Of a stretch of DNA of 64,000 nucleotides, positions 41,761 to 50,733 are shown piece after piece. This stretch comes from CAKUFA01 sp963646285. GTDB taxonomy: Bacteria; Bacillota; Clostridia; Christensenellales; Aristaeellaceae. The DNA is taken from positions 3,296 through 67,295 of the forward strand of contig CAVIWF010000006.1 in the NCBI GenBank assembly GCA_963646285.1, written 5' to 3'. Below the pieces are notes generated by a model, which was given only the letters and a program-made list of their open reading frames with translations, did not search any database and was not told the origin of the DNA. The position numbers were made by a program, and so were the translations under genes. Position 1 is the first letter of the stretch. Every line of letters begins with the position of its first letter.

Positions 41761-42909
41761 ATGGCGAATCGTATCGTTTTGAATCCTGTTTCCTATCATG
41801 GCCGTGGCGCCATCGAATCCATCGTTGCTGAGGTTGAAGGTCGTGGGCTGAAGAAGGCTTTCCTCTGCTCTGACCCTGATTTGCTCAAGTTCGGCGTAAC
41901 CAAGAAGGTTACGGATGTGCTGGACAAGGCTGGCCTGAACTATGAGATTTATTCCAACATCAAGCCCAACCCCACCATTGAAAATGTGCAGACCGGCGTA
42001 GCTGCCTACAAGGCCAGCGGTGCTGATTACATCATTGCCATTGGCGGCGGTTCCTCCATGGATACGGCCAAGGCCATCGGCATTATCATCAACAACCCTG
42101 AGTTTGCAGACGTTCGTTCTCTGGAAGGGGTTGCCCCCACCAAGAACAAGACGGTGTTCACCATTGCAGTGCCCACCACTGCCGGTACTGCCGCTGAAGT
42201 TACCATCAACTACGTGATTACCGACGTGGAGAAGAAGCGCAAGTTCGTCTGCGTGGACGTGCACGACATTCCTGAAGTGGCCGTAATTGACCCCGACATG
42301 ATGTCCACCATGCCCAAGGGCTTGACCGCCGCCACTGGCATGGACGCATTGACCCATGCCATTGAAGGCTTCACCACCAAGGCTGCATGGGAAATGACCG
42401 ACATGTTCCATTTGAAGGCCATTGAGATTATTTCCAAGTCCCTGCGTGGTGCTGTAGCCGGCACGGATGAAGGCCGGGATGGCATGGCACTGGGCCAGTA
42501 CATTGCGGGCATGGGCTTCAGCAATGTGGGTCTGGGCATTGTTCACTCCATGGCACACTGCCTGGGTGCTGTGTATGACACCCCTCACGGTGTGGCAAAT
42601 GCCATTCTGCTGCCTACCGTGATGGAATACAATGCCCCCGTGACCGGTGACAAGTACAAGTACATTGCCGCCGCCATGGGCGTTGAAGGCACGGAAAAGA
42701 TGACCCAGGAAGAGTATCGGAAGGCTGCTGTAGATGCCGTAAAGAAGCTGGCTGCTGACGTGGGCATTCCTGCTGACCTGAAGGCCATTGTAAACCCTGA
42801 CGATCTGGACTTCCTTGCAGAGTCTGCCTATGCCGATGCCTGCCGTCCCGGCAATCCTCGGGATACCAGCCCTGAAGAAATCAAGGAACTGTACAAGAAG
42901 CTGCTGTAA
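41761..42909 (+). CDS. fucO: iron-containing alcohol dehydrogenase, lactaldehyde reductase (FucO) type
   Basis: A 382-residue group III dehydrogenase, the same length as E. coli FucO. The NAD-binding motif is GGGSSMDTAKAIG. The iron ligands lie in GMDALTHAIE and HSMAHCLGAVYDTPHGVANA. The N terminus MANRIVLNPVSYHGRGA and the end PRDTSPEEIKELYKKLL are FucO-like. It probably reduces lactaldehyde to 1,2-propanediol, or another short aldehyde, during anaerobic sugar breakdown. No fucose genes lie beside it. AGGAGG precedes ATG 41761. Confidence 0.9.
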   Translation: MANRIVLNPVSYHGRGAIESIVAEVEGRGLKKAFLCSDPDLLKFGVTKKVTDVLDKAGLNYEIYSNIKPNPTIENVQTGVAAYKASGADYIIAIGGGSSMDTAKAIGIIINNPEFADVRSLEGVAPTKNKTVFTIAVPTTAGTAAEVTINYVITDVEKKRKFVCVDVHDIPEVAVIDPDMMSTMPKGLTAATGMDALTHAIEGFTTKAAWEMTDMFHLKAIEIISKSLRGAVAGTDEGRDGMALGQYIAGMGFSNVGLGIVHSMAHCLGAVYDTPHGVANAILLPTVMEYNAPVTGDKYKYIAAAMGVEGTEKMTQEEYRKAAVDAVKKLAADVGIPADLKAIVNPDDLDFLAESAYADACRPGNPRDTSPEEIKELYKKLL

Positions 42910-42932
42910 GCTTAGAATTCGGTTGAACCGTG

Positions 42933-42971
42933 AGCAGGCCAATGAGGTAAAACTCGTTGGCTTGCTTTTTT
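42933..42971 (+). terminator. terminator of fucO
   Basis: A 14-base stem (42933-42946 with 42953-42966, few mismatches) is followed by six T residues. Confidence 0.8.
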
Positions 42972-42994
42972 GTCTTCTCATCCTCTGCACTTCG

Positions 42995-43003
42995 TGCTAT
43001 AAT
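42995..43003 (+). promoter_or_regulatory. extended -10 promoter of the esterase gene
   Basis: TGCTATAAT, a TGn-extended consensus -10, lies 36 bases before the esterase ATG. No good -35 is seen. Confidence 0.6.
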
Positions 43004-43038
43004 GGATACAGCATTTCAAGCAAAAGGAGCGTTTCCAT

Positions 43039-43875
43039 ATGCAGTTTGAATTTCCCATTCAGCCGGATTATACGGCTGCAGGAGCCCAGGGACCCGAAAA
43101 TGGTGTGACCATGACCTGTTACATGCTTTCCGCTTACGAGGAAATGCCGGGCATGAAGGAAAAGCCCATGGTTGTGCTTTGTCCCGGCGGCGGGTACCAG
43201 TTCCGTTCCAACCGAGAAGCAGAGCCTGTTGCAACCCAGCTGATGGCCGCAGGCATTCACGTTGGTGTGCTCAACTATTCCGTAGCTCCTTATCAGTATC
43301 CCGTTGCTGCCCTGGAGGTGGCTCAGGCCGTTCGTGAGGTTCGCCGCCATGCAGCGGAATGGCACGTGATTCCCGATCAGGTCTATGTGATGGGCTTCTC
43401 CGCCGGCGGACATTTGGCCTGCACCCTCGGCACCCTTTGGGATGATTCCCTGTTTCACAAGGTCATGGGCACTCCTGTAGACTGGCGGCCGGATGCCCAG
43501 CTGCTGTGTTACCCGGTGATTACCATGGGTACCTTCACCCACGAAGGCAGCCGCACGAACCTGCTTGGTGCTCATGCATCTGCCGAAATGGTGGATGCCC
43601 TGTCCTTGGAAAGGCGTGTAACAAAGGATACAGCTCCTGCCTTCCTGTGGCACACAGAGGAGGACGCTTCCGTGCCGGTGGAAAACTCCCTCCAGTATGC
43701 ATGCGCCCTGCGAAAGAACGCTGTCCCCTTCGAAATGCACATTTTCGAAAAGGGTCCCCACGGCATGTCCCTGTGCAATCGGCTGACCTCCAACATGCCT
43801 GAAAAATCTAACCCGGACAATGCCTGCTGGATGGACATGATGATCCACTACATTGAGCGGCGCATGAGCAAATAA
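43039..43875 (+). CDS. alpha/beta hydrolase (esterase/lipase-like)
   Basis: A 278-residue serine hydrolase of the BD-FAE/acetyl-xylan-esterase-like group. The oxyanion-hole motif is LCPGGGYQFRSNREAEP, the nucleophile Ser is in MGFSAGGHLA, the acid is likely the Asp in TEEDASVPVENS, and the His is in KGPHGMSLCN. There is no signal peptide, so it is cytoplasmic, perhaps removing acetyl groups from imported sugars. AAAGGAG precedes the ATG at 43039. Confidence 0.9.
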   Translation: MQFEFPIQPDYTAAGAQGPENGVTMTCYMLSAYEEMPGMKEKPMVVLCPGGGYQFRSNREAEPVATQLMAAGIHVGVLNYSVAPYQYPVAALEVAQAVREVRRHAAEWHVIPDQVYVMGFSAGGHLACTLGTLWDDSLFHKVMGTPVDWRPDAQLLCYPVITMGTFTHEGSRTNLLGAHASAEMVDALSLERRVTKDTAPAFLWHTEEDASVPVENSLQYACALRKNAVPFEMHIFEKGPHGMSLCNRLTSNMPEKSNPDNACWMDMMIHYIERRMSK

Positions 43876-43904
43876 AGAGAGTTCCTTCCGAAAGCAAACG
43901 AAAA

Positions 43905-43943
43905 GAAGCGGCAGACTTGGCTTGCAACCTTGTCTGCCGCTTC
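43905..43943. terminator. bidirectional terminator
   Basis: A perfect 12-bp stem (43905-43916 with 43932-43943) lies between the converging esterase and surface-protein genes. Confidence 0.75.
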
Positions 43944-43950
43944 CTTGTCT

Positions 43951-46900
43951 TTATTCAGCTTTCTCTGCCCAGGAGATGGTCAGCAGAGCCGGCTCCGTGA
44001 CCGATGCTGCCAGATACTCGTGGGCATACATGACAGCCGGGAAGTCCATTTGCGCCAGTTCTTCCGGCATGAAGGGGGTTACGTAGGTGCTCTCCACCGC
44101 TGCGGATACGTAGGCATCCTGCTGCTTGGTAATGCTGTAAAGCCCCATATCCGTGGTGAAGGTTTCCTCCTGATAGCTGCCCATGCGCTTGAGCAGTTCC
44201 TTAGTTTCCTGCATGTCCACCGTCACCCGCAGGCTGGGCAGCAGGCCCGTTACATCCGTTTCCTTGCCGTCCAGCGTCAGGGTTACGCTGACCTGCCATC
44301 CTCTGGTCAGGGGCGACAGGGCATCAAAGGCTTCCGCTTCCTGCTGGTCATCAGGCGTTTCCACAGGAATGATCGTCAGGCGATAGTAGCCCTTTTGCAG
44401 CATGCCCCCCTGCTCCTTGGCATAGGCCTGCATGGCATCTCCGATGAGATCTTCCACCCGAACCACAAGGGATGCGCCATTGCAGTTCAGGCTGATGGCA
44501 TCCACGCCCACTTTGTTCAGCTGATTCAGCCCTGCCAGACCCATGCTCATGTACCGGCCTGTCCACAGTGCTTTGCCATTGCTGTCCGTTACGTAGCCGC
44601 CGTCCTTGTTCAGCTCGGCTTCCGTGCGGATGCGCAGCAGCACTTCGTCCGTTTCCTTATTCCAGCTCAGGGAAGGGGTAAAGGGACGTTCCTGCTTATC
44701 CGTGGTTGCGAACACAATGCGCCCAAAGATGCTGTGGGTTACAGCCAGGGTGTCCTGGGTATTCAGCATCACGGACACTTCCCGCTTATCCCCACGCACC
44801 ACCGTCTGCTTAATAGGCCGCAGAATTTCACCACCGCCGCCGCCACCGGGGAAATCCCCGCCAGGGATAATGGTGAAGGTGTAGGCATCGTCAATCAGCT
44901 TCAGTTCATAGTAATCCGGCGCTGTCAGTTCATCCAGCAGGAAGGCGTAGTTGCCGGGTTCCTCGCCCTCTTCACGGGTCAGGATGCCCTCCACCTTGTC
45001 TTTATTGATCAAGCCGTCGGTTTCAAAGGTGAAGATTTCCGGGTCTTCCTCCCCTTCCAGCTTTTCCTGATTGGGGTCAGGGATAATGATCAGGGGAATC
45101 TTGGTGATTTTGAAATCAAACTCGTATACGCCAGGCAGATAGGTATCGTTGCCCTCGGGAATGGTAATCTTCATGGTGTAGCTGCCTACCTTGACCGGCA
45201 TGCCGTCCTTCAGCTGCTTGCCCTGATAGGCAATCTTTGCACCGCTGGGCAGCTTCACAGGATTCTTATAGGCTTTGCCTGTGTAGGTTTGATCCAGCTC
45301 TTCCTCCACTGTGAAAGCACCACGGTGCTTGATGGTGAAGGTATCGCTGAAGGAGAAGCCGTCCACTGTATCCATCATGAACAGGGCATCTTCTTCTGCC
45401 GCTGCCACAATGCGCAGCGTAACCACCTGACCGGGTTTTACATCCAGAATGGTTGCTTCCCCATTGTAGGCAAGGATGTAGTTGGCGCTTTCCACATAGG
45501 TATCCGGCAATTCAGAGGCTGCATCCCCCACCACGTACATCACGCCGGCAGTTCCTGCCTCTGCGGTGAAGTTGACGTGAATGGAACCATCCGTCAAGTC
45601 TGTCACGGTGACATTTTCAATGGCAATGCGTTCGGTGGCCTTGCCGTCACCGTTCACAATCACTGCCGTATAAACCGTTGTGCCATCTGTTGCGGCAAGG
45701 TCAGTCACGTTCATGGCACCCTGACCCCACAGGTAGATCCGTCCATCATCATGGGTGGTGAATTGATAGGTAGCCCCATTGATGGTCAGGGTCAAGTCCT
45801 TCCCTGCCACAGGGTTGCCCTCACCGTCCGTAATTTGAATGGTGGTGTGGGGCTGAGCCGATTCAGGAACAACCTTCACATTGCCCACAAGGGTAATGCC
45901 TGTCAGGTCATTTTGCTCCAGCACGGTGCGGCCGCTTGCAGCATTCAGCTGCACAGAAGCGCCTGCTGCCAGCTGAATGGCATCGGCACCCAGCAGGTCA
46001 TTGCTGCCGGTCAGTTCCACTGAAAGGCTGCCCGCCGCCTGCAGTACATGACCGCCGTTCAAATGCACGTTCCGCAAGGTTGCCTGAGCGCTGCTGGCCG
46101 TGGAAGCAATCATGCCGGTGACCATTTCCACTCCGCCGTCTACGGTGAACTTGGCAGCTGCCGTGGTCACTTGAGGCGTTTTGCTCAGGTCGAAATGATC
46201 CCCATCCACGGTTTCACTGACAGCAGTCAGGGTGCTTTCATCGCCGGTGACCTGCCAACGCTTGCCTTCTTCCAGCGCAGGCAGCAGCAATCTGCCGTCT
46301 GTCGTCTTCAGCAGGGTAGCCGCTGTGCCGTTTACGGTCAGTTTCTGTGCTACCAAAGTTACAGGGGCATCCACGGCGGTGTATCCCGTCAGCATTTGAT
46401 CAACCGTCAGATTTCCGCTGCCGTTGATGCTTACACTGCCGGAAGCAAACACGCCATGCACTGCATTCGTGCCCTGCACCGTTACCGTCACGGCTTCATC
46501 CGCAATCAGCAGTGCCTGATCTGCCTGCATGGTCACGTTATCCAGCACCAGACGCACACCAGAGACAGTTACCTTCACCTGCGTAGCTGCATCCAGTGCG
46601 CCCTTCAAGCGGTACACGCCAGCCTGGGTGATTTCCGTCATCTGTCCGCCGGGGAGGTCAACCACCGTGCTCCCCTGATCGGTTGCTTCTCTGGTCACCG
46701 TCAGGGTAGTATCCACCACATTAGCCTTCCAGGTCATGCCTTCACCGGGATTCTTCAGCCACAAATAGAAGCAGCCATCGTCATCTGCCCGGTCAGCCGG
46801 GTAGGCATCTCCCTCCACGGTTACCGCCGTTACGCCCTGAGCGGCACAGGTCAGCATGCTCCGGCCGTCCGCTTCGGTTGTATCCACCTTCACGCTGCCG

Positions 46901-47835
46901 CCGGTAACCGTCACCTTGGCGTTTTCCTTGCGGGTAACGGTTTCAATCTGCACAGCACCGCCGGAGGTGAATTTGATTTCGCTATTCTTCCCCAGCACCA
47001 ATTCTTTGATGGTGTTCTGTCCCGTGGTCTGCACTGTAATGCCGCACTGATTGCCCACGTTCAGCGTGTTCAGCACTGCACTGCGTACATCCAGCACCAC
47101 AAGCCGTTCACCGGCAATAGTCAGGGTTGCATTGGTTCTTGCACTGCCCTTGATCACATAGCTGCCGCTGCGGTAAATGGTGGCATCTCCCTGATCCAGG
47201 TCAATGGTCACAGGGCGAGCCGCTGCCCGGAACATCCGTGCACCGTTGCTGCTGCTTTGACGCAGAATCTCGTCTTCCCGATCCAGCACCCACCGGCCTT
47301 TGGCACACAGGGGCACATCCAATCCGTGCACATCCACCGTCAGGTGCTGACAGTTGGGATCATCGCATGCCGGTGCCTGCTCGCAATGCAGGTTTGCATG
47401 GTCGCACTGGCTTTCATCCCATGCTTCTTCCGCAGCTTCCGGCGCCGGCGATTCTGTCGGTTCGCCTTCTGGCGTAGCAGACGGTTCTGCCGTTTCCTCC
47501 CCTTCCGGGGTGGCCGTCGGTTCTTCCGTTGGCATTTCCGTTGCAGGATCTGTTTCAGGCGTTGCCGTCGGTTCCTCCGTTGGCGTTTCCGTTGCAGGAT
47601 CCGCCGTTGGTGCTTCCGCAGGCGTCTCCGTTGCAGGATCCGCCGTAGGAGCTTCCGTTGCAGGCACTGCCGTGGGCGCTTCCGTGGGAGCCTCTGTTGC
47701 AGGCACCGCCGTGGGCGCAGCTTCCTGGGTAACCACAGGGGTCTGCACATCCGACGGTGTTGCGCTTTCCGCCAGTGCTGTCCACGGCAGCATCACGGCC
47801 AAGAGTAAAGCAAGAATACGAATCGGCCTACGCAT
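43951..47835 (-). CDS. giant secreted surface protein with P/T/E-rich repeats and an MBG-like domain
   Basis: A 1294-residue exported protein. The signal peptide runs to about LPWTALA. Residues 23-140 are a low-complexity Pro/Thr/Ala/Glu linker with 13-residue repeats (PTADPATETPAEA and variants). A short Cys/His cluster follows (CDHANLHCEQAPACDDPNC). Then come two regions of parallel-beta character (about 200-680) built of short Thr/Val/Gly strands, like right-handed helix or carbohydrate-binding domains. Beta-sandwich modules and an MBG-like domain (KIPLIIIPDP to YTFTIIPGGD) follow, then a Gly-rich hinge and a C-terminal domain. No sortase motif or S-layer-homology domain is seen. Likely an adhesin or scaffold; the specific role is unknown. 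Confidence 0.8.
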   Translation of the reverse strand: MRRPIRILALLLAVMLPWTALAESATPSDVQTPVVTQEAAPTAVPATEAPTEAPTAVPATEAPTADPATETPAEAPTADPATETPTEEPTATPETDPATEMPTEEPTATPEGEETAEPSATPEGEPTESPAPEAAEEAWDESQCDHANLHCEQAPACDDPNCQHLTVDVHGLDVPLCAKGRWVLDREDEILRQSSSNGARMFRAAARPVTIDLDQGDATIYRSGSYVIKGSARTNATLTIAGERLVVLDVRSAVLNTLNVGNQCGITVQTTGQNTIKELVLGKNSEIKFTSGGAVQIETVTRKENAKVTVTGGSVKVDTTEADGRSMLTCAAQGVTAVTVEGDAYPADRADDDGCFYLWLKNPGEGMTWKANVVDTTLTVTREATDQGSTVVDLPGGQMTEITQAGVYRLKGALDAATQVKVTVSGVRLVLDNVTMQADQALLIADEAVTVTVQGTNAVHGVFASGSVSINGSGNLTVDQMLTGYTAVDAPVTLVAQKLTVNGTAATLLKTTDGRLLLPALEEGKRWQVTGDESTLTAVSETVDGDHFDLSKTPQVTTAAAKFTVDGGVEMVTGMIASTASSAQATLRNVHLNGGHVLQAAGSLSVELTGSNDLLGADAIQLAAGASVQLNAASGRTVLEQNDLTGITLVGNVKVVPESAQPHTTIQITDGEGNPVAGKDLTLTINGATYQFTTHDDGRIYLWGQGAMNVTDLAATDGTTVYTAVIVNGDGKATERIAIENVTVTDLTDGSIHVNFTAEAGTAGVMYVVGDAASELPDTYVESANYILAYNGEATILDVKPGQVVTLRIVAAAEEDALFMMDTVDGFSFSDTFTIKHRGAFTVEEELDQTYTGKAYKNPVKLPSGAKIAYQGKQLKDGMPVKVGSYTMKITIPEGNDTYLPGVYEFDFKITKIPLIIIPDPNQEKLEGEEDPEIFTFETDGLINKDKVEGILTREEGEEPGNYAFLLDELTAPDYYELKLIDDAYTFTIIPGGDFPGGGGGGEILRPIKQTVVRGDKREVSVMLNTQDTLAVTHSIFGRIVFATTDKQERPFTPSLSWNKETDEVLLRIRTEAELNKDGGYVTDSNGKALWTGRYMSMGLAGLNQLNKVGVDAISLNCNGASLVVRVEDLIGDAMQAYAKEQGGMLQKGYYRLTIIPVETPDDQQEAEAFDALSPLTRGWQVSVTLTLDGKETDVTGLLPSLRVTVDMQETKELLKRMGSYQEETFTTDMGLYSITKQQDAYVSAAVESTYVTPFMPEELAQMDFPAVMYAHEYLAASVTEPALLTISWAEKAE
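47420..47770 (-). repeat. 39-bp tandem repeats in the surface-protein gene
   Basis: Degenerate tandem units of 39 bases encode the 13-residue P/T/E repeats. They are coding and in frame; copy number could vary by recombination. Confidence 0.7.
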
Positions 47836-47872
47836 GTGAATCCTCCATTCATTTCTTAAGCCTGTTATTTTA

Positions 47873-47898
47873 TAAAAACCGGCAAAATGCTGCCGGTT
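47873..47898 (-). terminator. terminator of cvpA
   Basis: A perfect 8-bp stem (47877-47884 with 47891-47898) is followed on the minus strand by a U-rich run. Confidence 0.75.
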
Positions 47899-47907
47899 AA
47901 TCAGGTA

Positions 47908-48615
47908 TCACAGTTTCCCGTTCATGATAGCCAGCACCATGCTGCCATTGTTGAAGAAGGGCGCAAAGGTGCTCTCGTTCAGCAGATCGGAAACCATCTG
48001 CACCGGCACCATGGTCAGAATAATGGGAGCAATGGCCAGCACCGCATAGCAAATCAGCACGCCCCGGGCAAAGCCCAGCACGCCGCCAGCCAGCCAGTCC
48101 AGCTGCTTGAGCAGGGGAAAGCGGAACACTGCCCGCAGAAAGTTCAATACAATGGAAACCACCAGGAACAGCACCACAAAGCATACTAGAAAGCAGATGA
48201 TGTTGATACAAGCCGTCAAAATGGTCTGGCTCACATAATCGGATACGGAGGTCAACCCCGATGCCGAATAAACCTGCTTCTCCAAATTGGCCTGCAAAAG
48301 CTGATCGAAGGGCGCAGGCAGGTTCACCTTGCTGATGATTTCACCAATCTTGTCTGCCGTCAGCTGACCAACATTGGTAATGGCCAGTTCCAAGTCGCCA
48401 ATGCGGCTGGAAGCATCGGTGTAGTGCATCAGGGTGCGGAGCAGGCTTTCATTGTTCTGAATGGCATCTGCCAGCTTGGGATACAGCACAAAGGACAGGC
48501 CGAAGGAAATCAGGCAGCCCCCTGTGTTCAGCACCGTGCTGATAAAGCCTCGGTAAAACCCGAAGAGCAGACTCAGGCCAATCACACCCAGAATCGCATA
48601 ATCCACAATGTTCAT
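47908..48615 (-). CDS. CvpA family membrane protein
   Basis: A 235-residue protein with an N-terminal membrane pair (VDYAILGVIGLSLLFGFYRGFISTVLN), which is the CvpA/colicin-V-production signature including the GxxRG segment. A long extracytoplasmic loop (about 50-150) is followed by two more C-terminal helices ending before the LDWLAGGVLGFARG motif. CvpA homologues affect envelope stability and bile resistance in some bacteria. It lies 18 bases after the L,D-transpeptidase stop and is probably co-transcribed with it. Confidence 0.88.
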   Translation of the reverse strand: MNIVDYAILGVIGLSLLFGFYRGFISTVLNTGGCLISFGLSFVLYPKLADAIQNNESLLRTLMHYTDASSRIGDLELAITNVGQLTADKIGEIISKVNLPAPFDQLLQANLEKQVYSASGLTSVSDYVSQTILTACINIICFLVCFVVLFLVVSIVLNFLRAVFRFPLLKQLDWLAGGVLGFARGVLICYAVLAIAPIILTMVPVQMVSDLLNESTFAPFFNNGSMVLAIMNGKL

Positions 48616-48633
48616 GGAGTCTCCTCCTTGCTG

Positions 48634-50607
48634 TTACTCTGCCTGCTGGCTATCCAGCCACTTTTGCCGTGCCGCCGTCATCACCGGATCATGATCCCCG
48701 CCGACGGCGTAGGTGGCATTGATTTCTTCAATTTCGCTGATGCGCAGGGGCGGAGTGCACCACTCGCAGCGGGTCAGCTTGGCAAAGTCGCCGGTTTCCA
48801 ATTCCCCATAGGTGAAAGCCGTGAAGGTTTTCCCCTTGGCAGAATTGCAGGTTTCTGCGCTGTGGTACTGCTTGCCCCCATCCGGGTTGTAGTACAGCAC
48901 CGTATCATCCGAAGGAATGGCGATTTGCCGTCCCTGCCAGTCCTCCCAAATGACAATCTTCACACTGCCCTGACCCTTGGTGGCACGGATGGTATCCCAC
49001 AACCAGGACATATTCGTTCCCTTGGGCGTTTTCCGCCGCTGGACACGGACGCAGCCGTGGCTGGCCTTCACGCCCAGCTTGGGTTCGCAGGTGGAGTAGT
49101 TGCTGGAACCATCGGCATTCACGGTATGGGGCACTTCGTGGAGCACGTCGCCGTCATTGAAGCGGATGCCCATGCTGCACACCAGATTGTCGCTCTTGAA
49201 GCCGCCCATAGCGGGCAACATGAGCAGGAACTCACCAGAGCGGGTTTCATTGTAAGGCTGCTTGGCATTGGCAAGACCCGTGGATACCAGCAGGGTATCG
49301 TACAGCTCCCCATCCTTGAAAATGTACAGCCGCTGGGTCAGCTTATCCACCACCAAGCCGATTTCCTGATTGGGCGTAACCGTCTTCATATACTTGGTCT
49401 GCACATAGCCCTGTACCAGCATGTTCCAAGCCTGAACCTTATTATCATGGAAGGAGGAGGAATAGCTTTCCACCAGTGCCCAGCCATTGTCCAAGGTTTC
49501 CAGCACACGAACAGACTGGCTGATGCAGGTTACCACGCCTACGCCTGCGCTGTTTTCGTCAGGCTCCTTGCGGAGGACAATCTGCTGCTTCTGGGCGTTC
49601 TTTTTGCCGTTATCCAGCACGGTAATGGAGGAGGTCAGCATATTCCAGATAGCTTCCGTATCGGTGATGTCCATGGGGGTGGTCCAGTAATCGTAGTCCT
49701 TCACGGCTTCCGTGTAGGGACTGCCGTAGCTGGGGGTATACACAACATCGGTGGTCTCTACCACTTCCAGGTCTGAAGATGTATCTGCTTCCGTCAGCGT
49801 CAGCCCTGTTTCTTCATTTTCTGCCGGTGCTGCTGCGTCGGTCTGCTCGGTGTCTTCAAGGATTTCTTCAACGATGATTCCTTCCGGCACATCTTCCACG
49901 ATGGTTTCTTCTACCGGTTCGCTTGCCTCTGCCGGCTCGATTTCTTCTACTTCGTCCACTTCTTCTGCTTCAAAGCCGGAGAGGGAGATTTCCACCTGTT
50001 CCACGGTGGAGGAGAAGCCGGTTTCATCCTCCAGCCACATAACAAGGGTATAGGTAGCATCAGGCAGATTGCCTTCAGGCTGCCAGGTCAGTTCACATGC
50101 TTCCCCTGCTGCAACCTCCACAGCGGACTGCTCCATAACCTCCCCATCCTGCTGAAGGCCCCAATAAAGCATGCCTGCCTCGCTGGGGATGCAGTTCACC
50201 TGCACAGATGTATCCGGCGTACCGTTTGCGTTGACCACGTTGATGCTGCGCAGATAAGGCGCATAGCTGCCAATGGTCACCGGTGCGGTGGCTACGCTGT
50301 CCCCATCAATGAGCACCAGACTATAATTTCCCTCCGGTGCAGGAACTCCCTGCCATGTACCATTCCAATAAACAGCGTTGGTACCTGCGGCAGCCTGATA
50401 ATCCTCCACCACCACGGATACGTTTTCCCCAGCATCATTCTGCACATAGAGACTGACGGTGCCAATCGCAGGCACATCAAAGCACAGCAGAACGGCCTTG
50501 CCGGGACGGACGGTTTCCGCCGGCGTGTCAATGGAAAATGTATCTTCCGCCAGTCCCATGACAGGCAGAAAGGTCAAGCACAGCAACAGAGCCAAGATCT
50601 TCCGCAT
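48634..50607 (-). CDS. L,D-transpeptidase (YkuD) with N-terminal Ig-like and SH3-like regions
   Basis: A 657-residue exported enzyme making 3-3 cross-links or attaching proteins in peptidoglycan. It has a signal peptide (about 1-20), two beta-sandwich segments (about 25-110 and 115-205), an acidic Glu/Val-rich linker (about 210-300), an SH3-like segment, then the YkuD domain starting IGLVVDKLTQRLYIFKDGEL. The catalytic motif KASHGCVRVQ contains the nucleophile Cys. A C-terminal Cys-containing tail (YYNPDGGKQYHSAETC, CEWC) may form a small metal or disulfide knot. The ATG at 50607 has GGAGG upstream; the longer frame to 50655 has no ribosome site. Confidence 0.93.
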   Translation of the reverse strand: MRKILALLLCLTFLPVMGLAEDTFSIDTPAETVRPGKAVLLCFDVPAIGTVSLYVQNDAGENVSVVVEDYQAAAGTNAVYWNGTWQGVPAPEGNYSLVLIDGDSVATAPVTIGSYAPYLRSINVVNANGTPDTSVQVNCIPSEAGMLYWGLQQDGEVMEQSAVEVAAGEACELTWQPEGNLPDATYTLVMWLEDETGFSSTVEQVEISLSGFEAEEVDEVEEIEPAEASEPVEETIVEDVPEGIIVEEILEDTEQTDAAAPAENEETGLTLTEADTSSDLEVVETTDVVYTPSYGSPYTEAVKDYDYWTTPMDITDTEAIWNMLTSSITVLDNGKKNAQKQQIVLRKEPDENSAGVGVVTCISQSVRVLETLDNGWALVESYSSSFHDNKVQAWNMLVQGYVQTKYMKTVTPNQEIGLVVDKLTQRLYIFKDGELYDTLLVSTGLANAKQPYNETRSGEFLLMLPAMGGFKSDNLVCSMGIRFNDGDVLHEVPHTVNADGSSNYSTCEPKLGVKASHGCVRVQRRKTPKGTNMSWLWDTIRATKGQGSVKIVIWEDWQGRQIAIPSDDTVLYYNPDGGKQYHSAETCNSAKGKTFTAFTYGELETGDFAKLTRCEWCTPPLRISEIEEINATYAVGGDHDPVMTAARQKWLDSQQAE

Positions 50608-50733
50608 ACATACCTCCGCATTGAACGTGGAAATCACAACTTGTGAATCCAACAAACATCCACGCTATCATTATACCGAATTTCAGGATGAAAAGCGAGG
50701 TTTCCTTCTATCATAAATGTAAATCTTTTATGG

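Noticed and set aside
47420..47770. CRISPR-like or satellite repeat
   Set aside because: The repeats are degenerate, in frame and encode a P/T/E-rich linker without unique spacers.
46048..47808. Long open frame on the plus strand opposite the surface-protein gene
   Set aside because: Its composition (Arg/Cys/Phe-rich, His-rich) is the reverse-strand image of the repeat gene; it has no ribosome site or domain.
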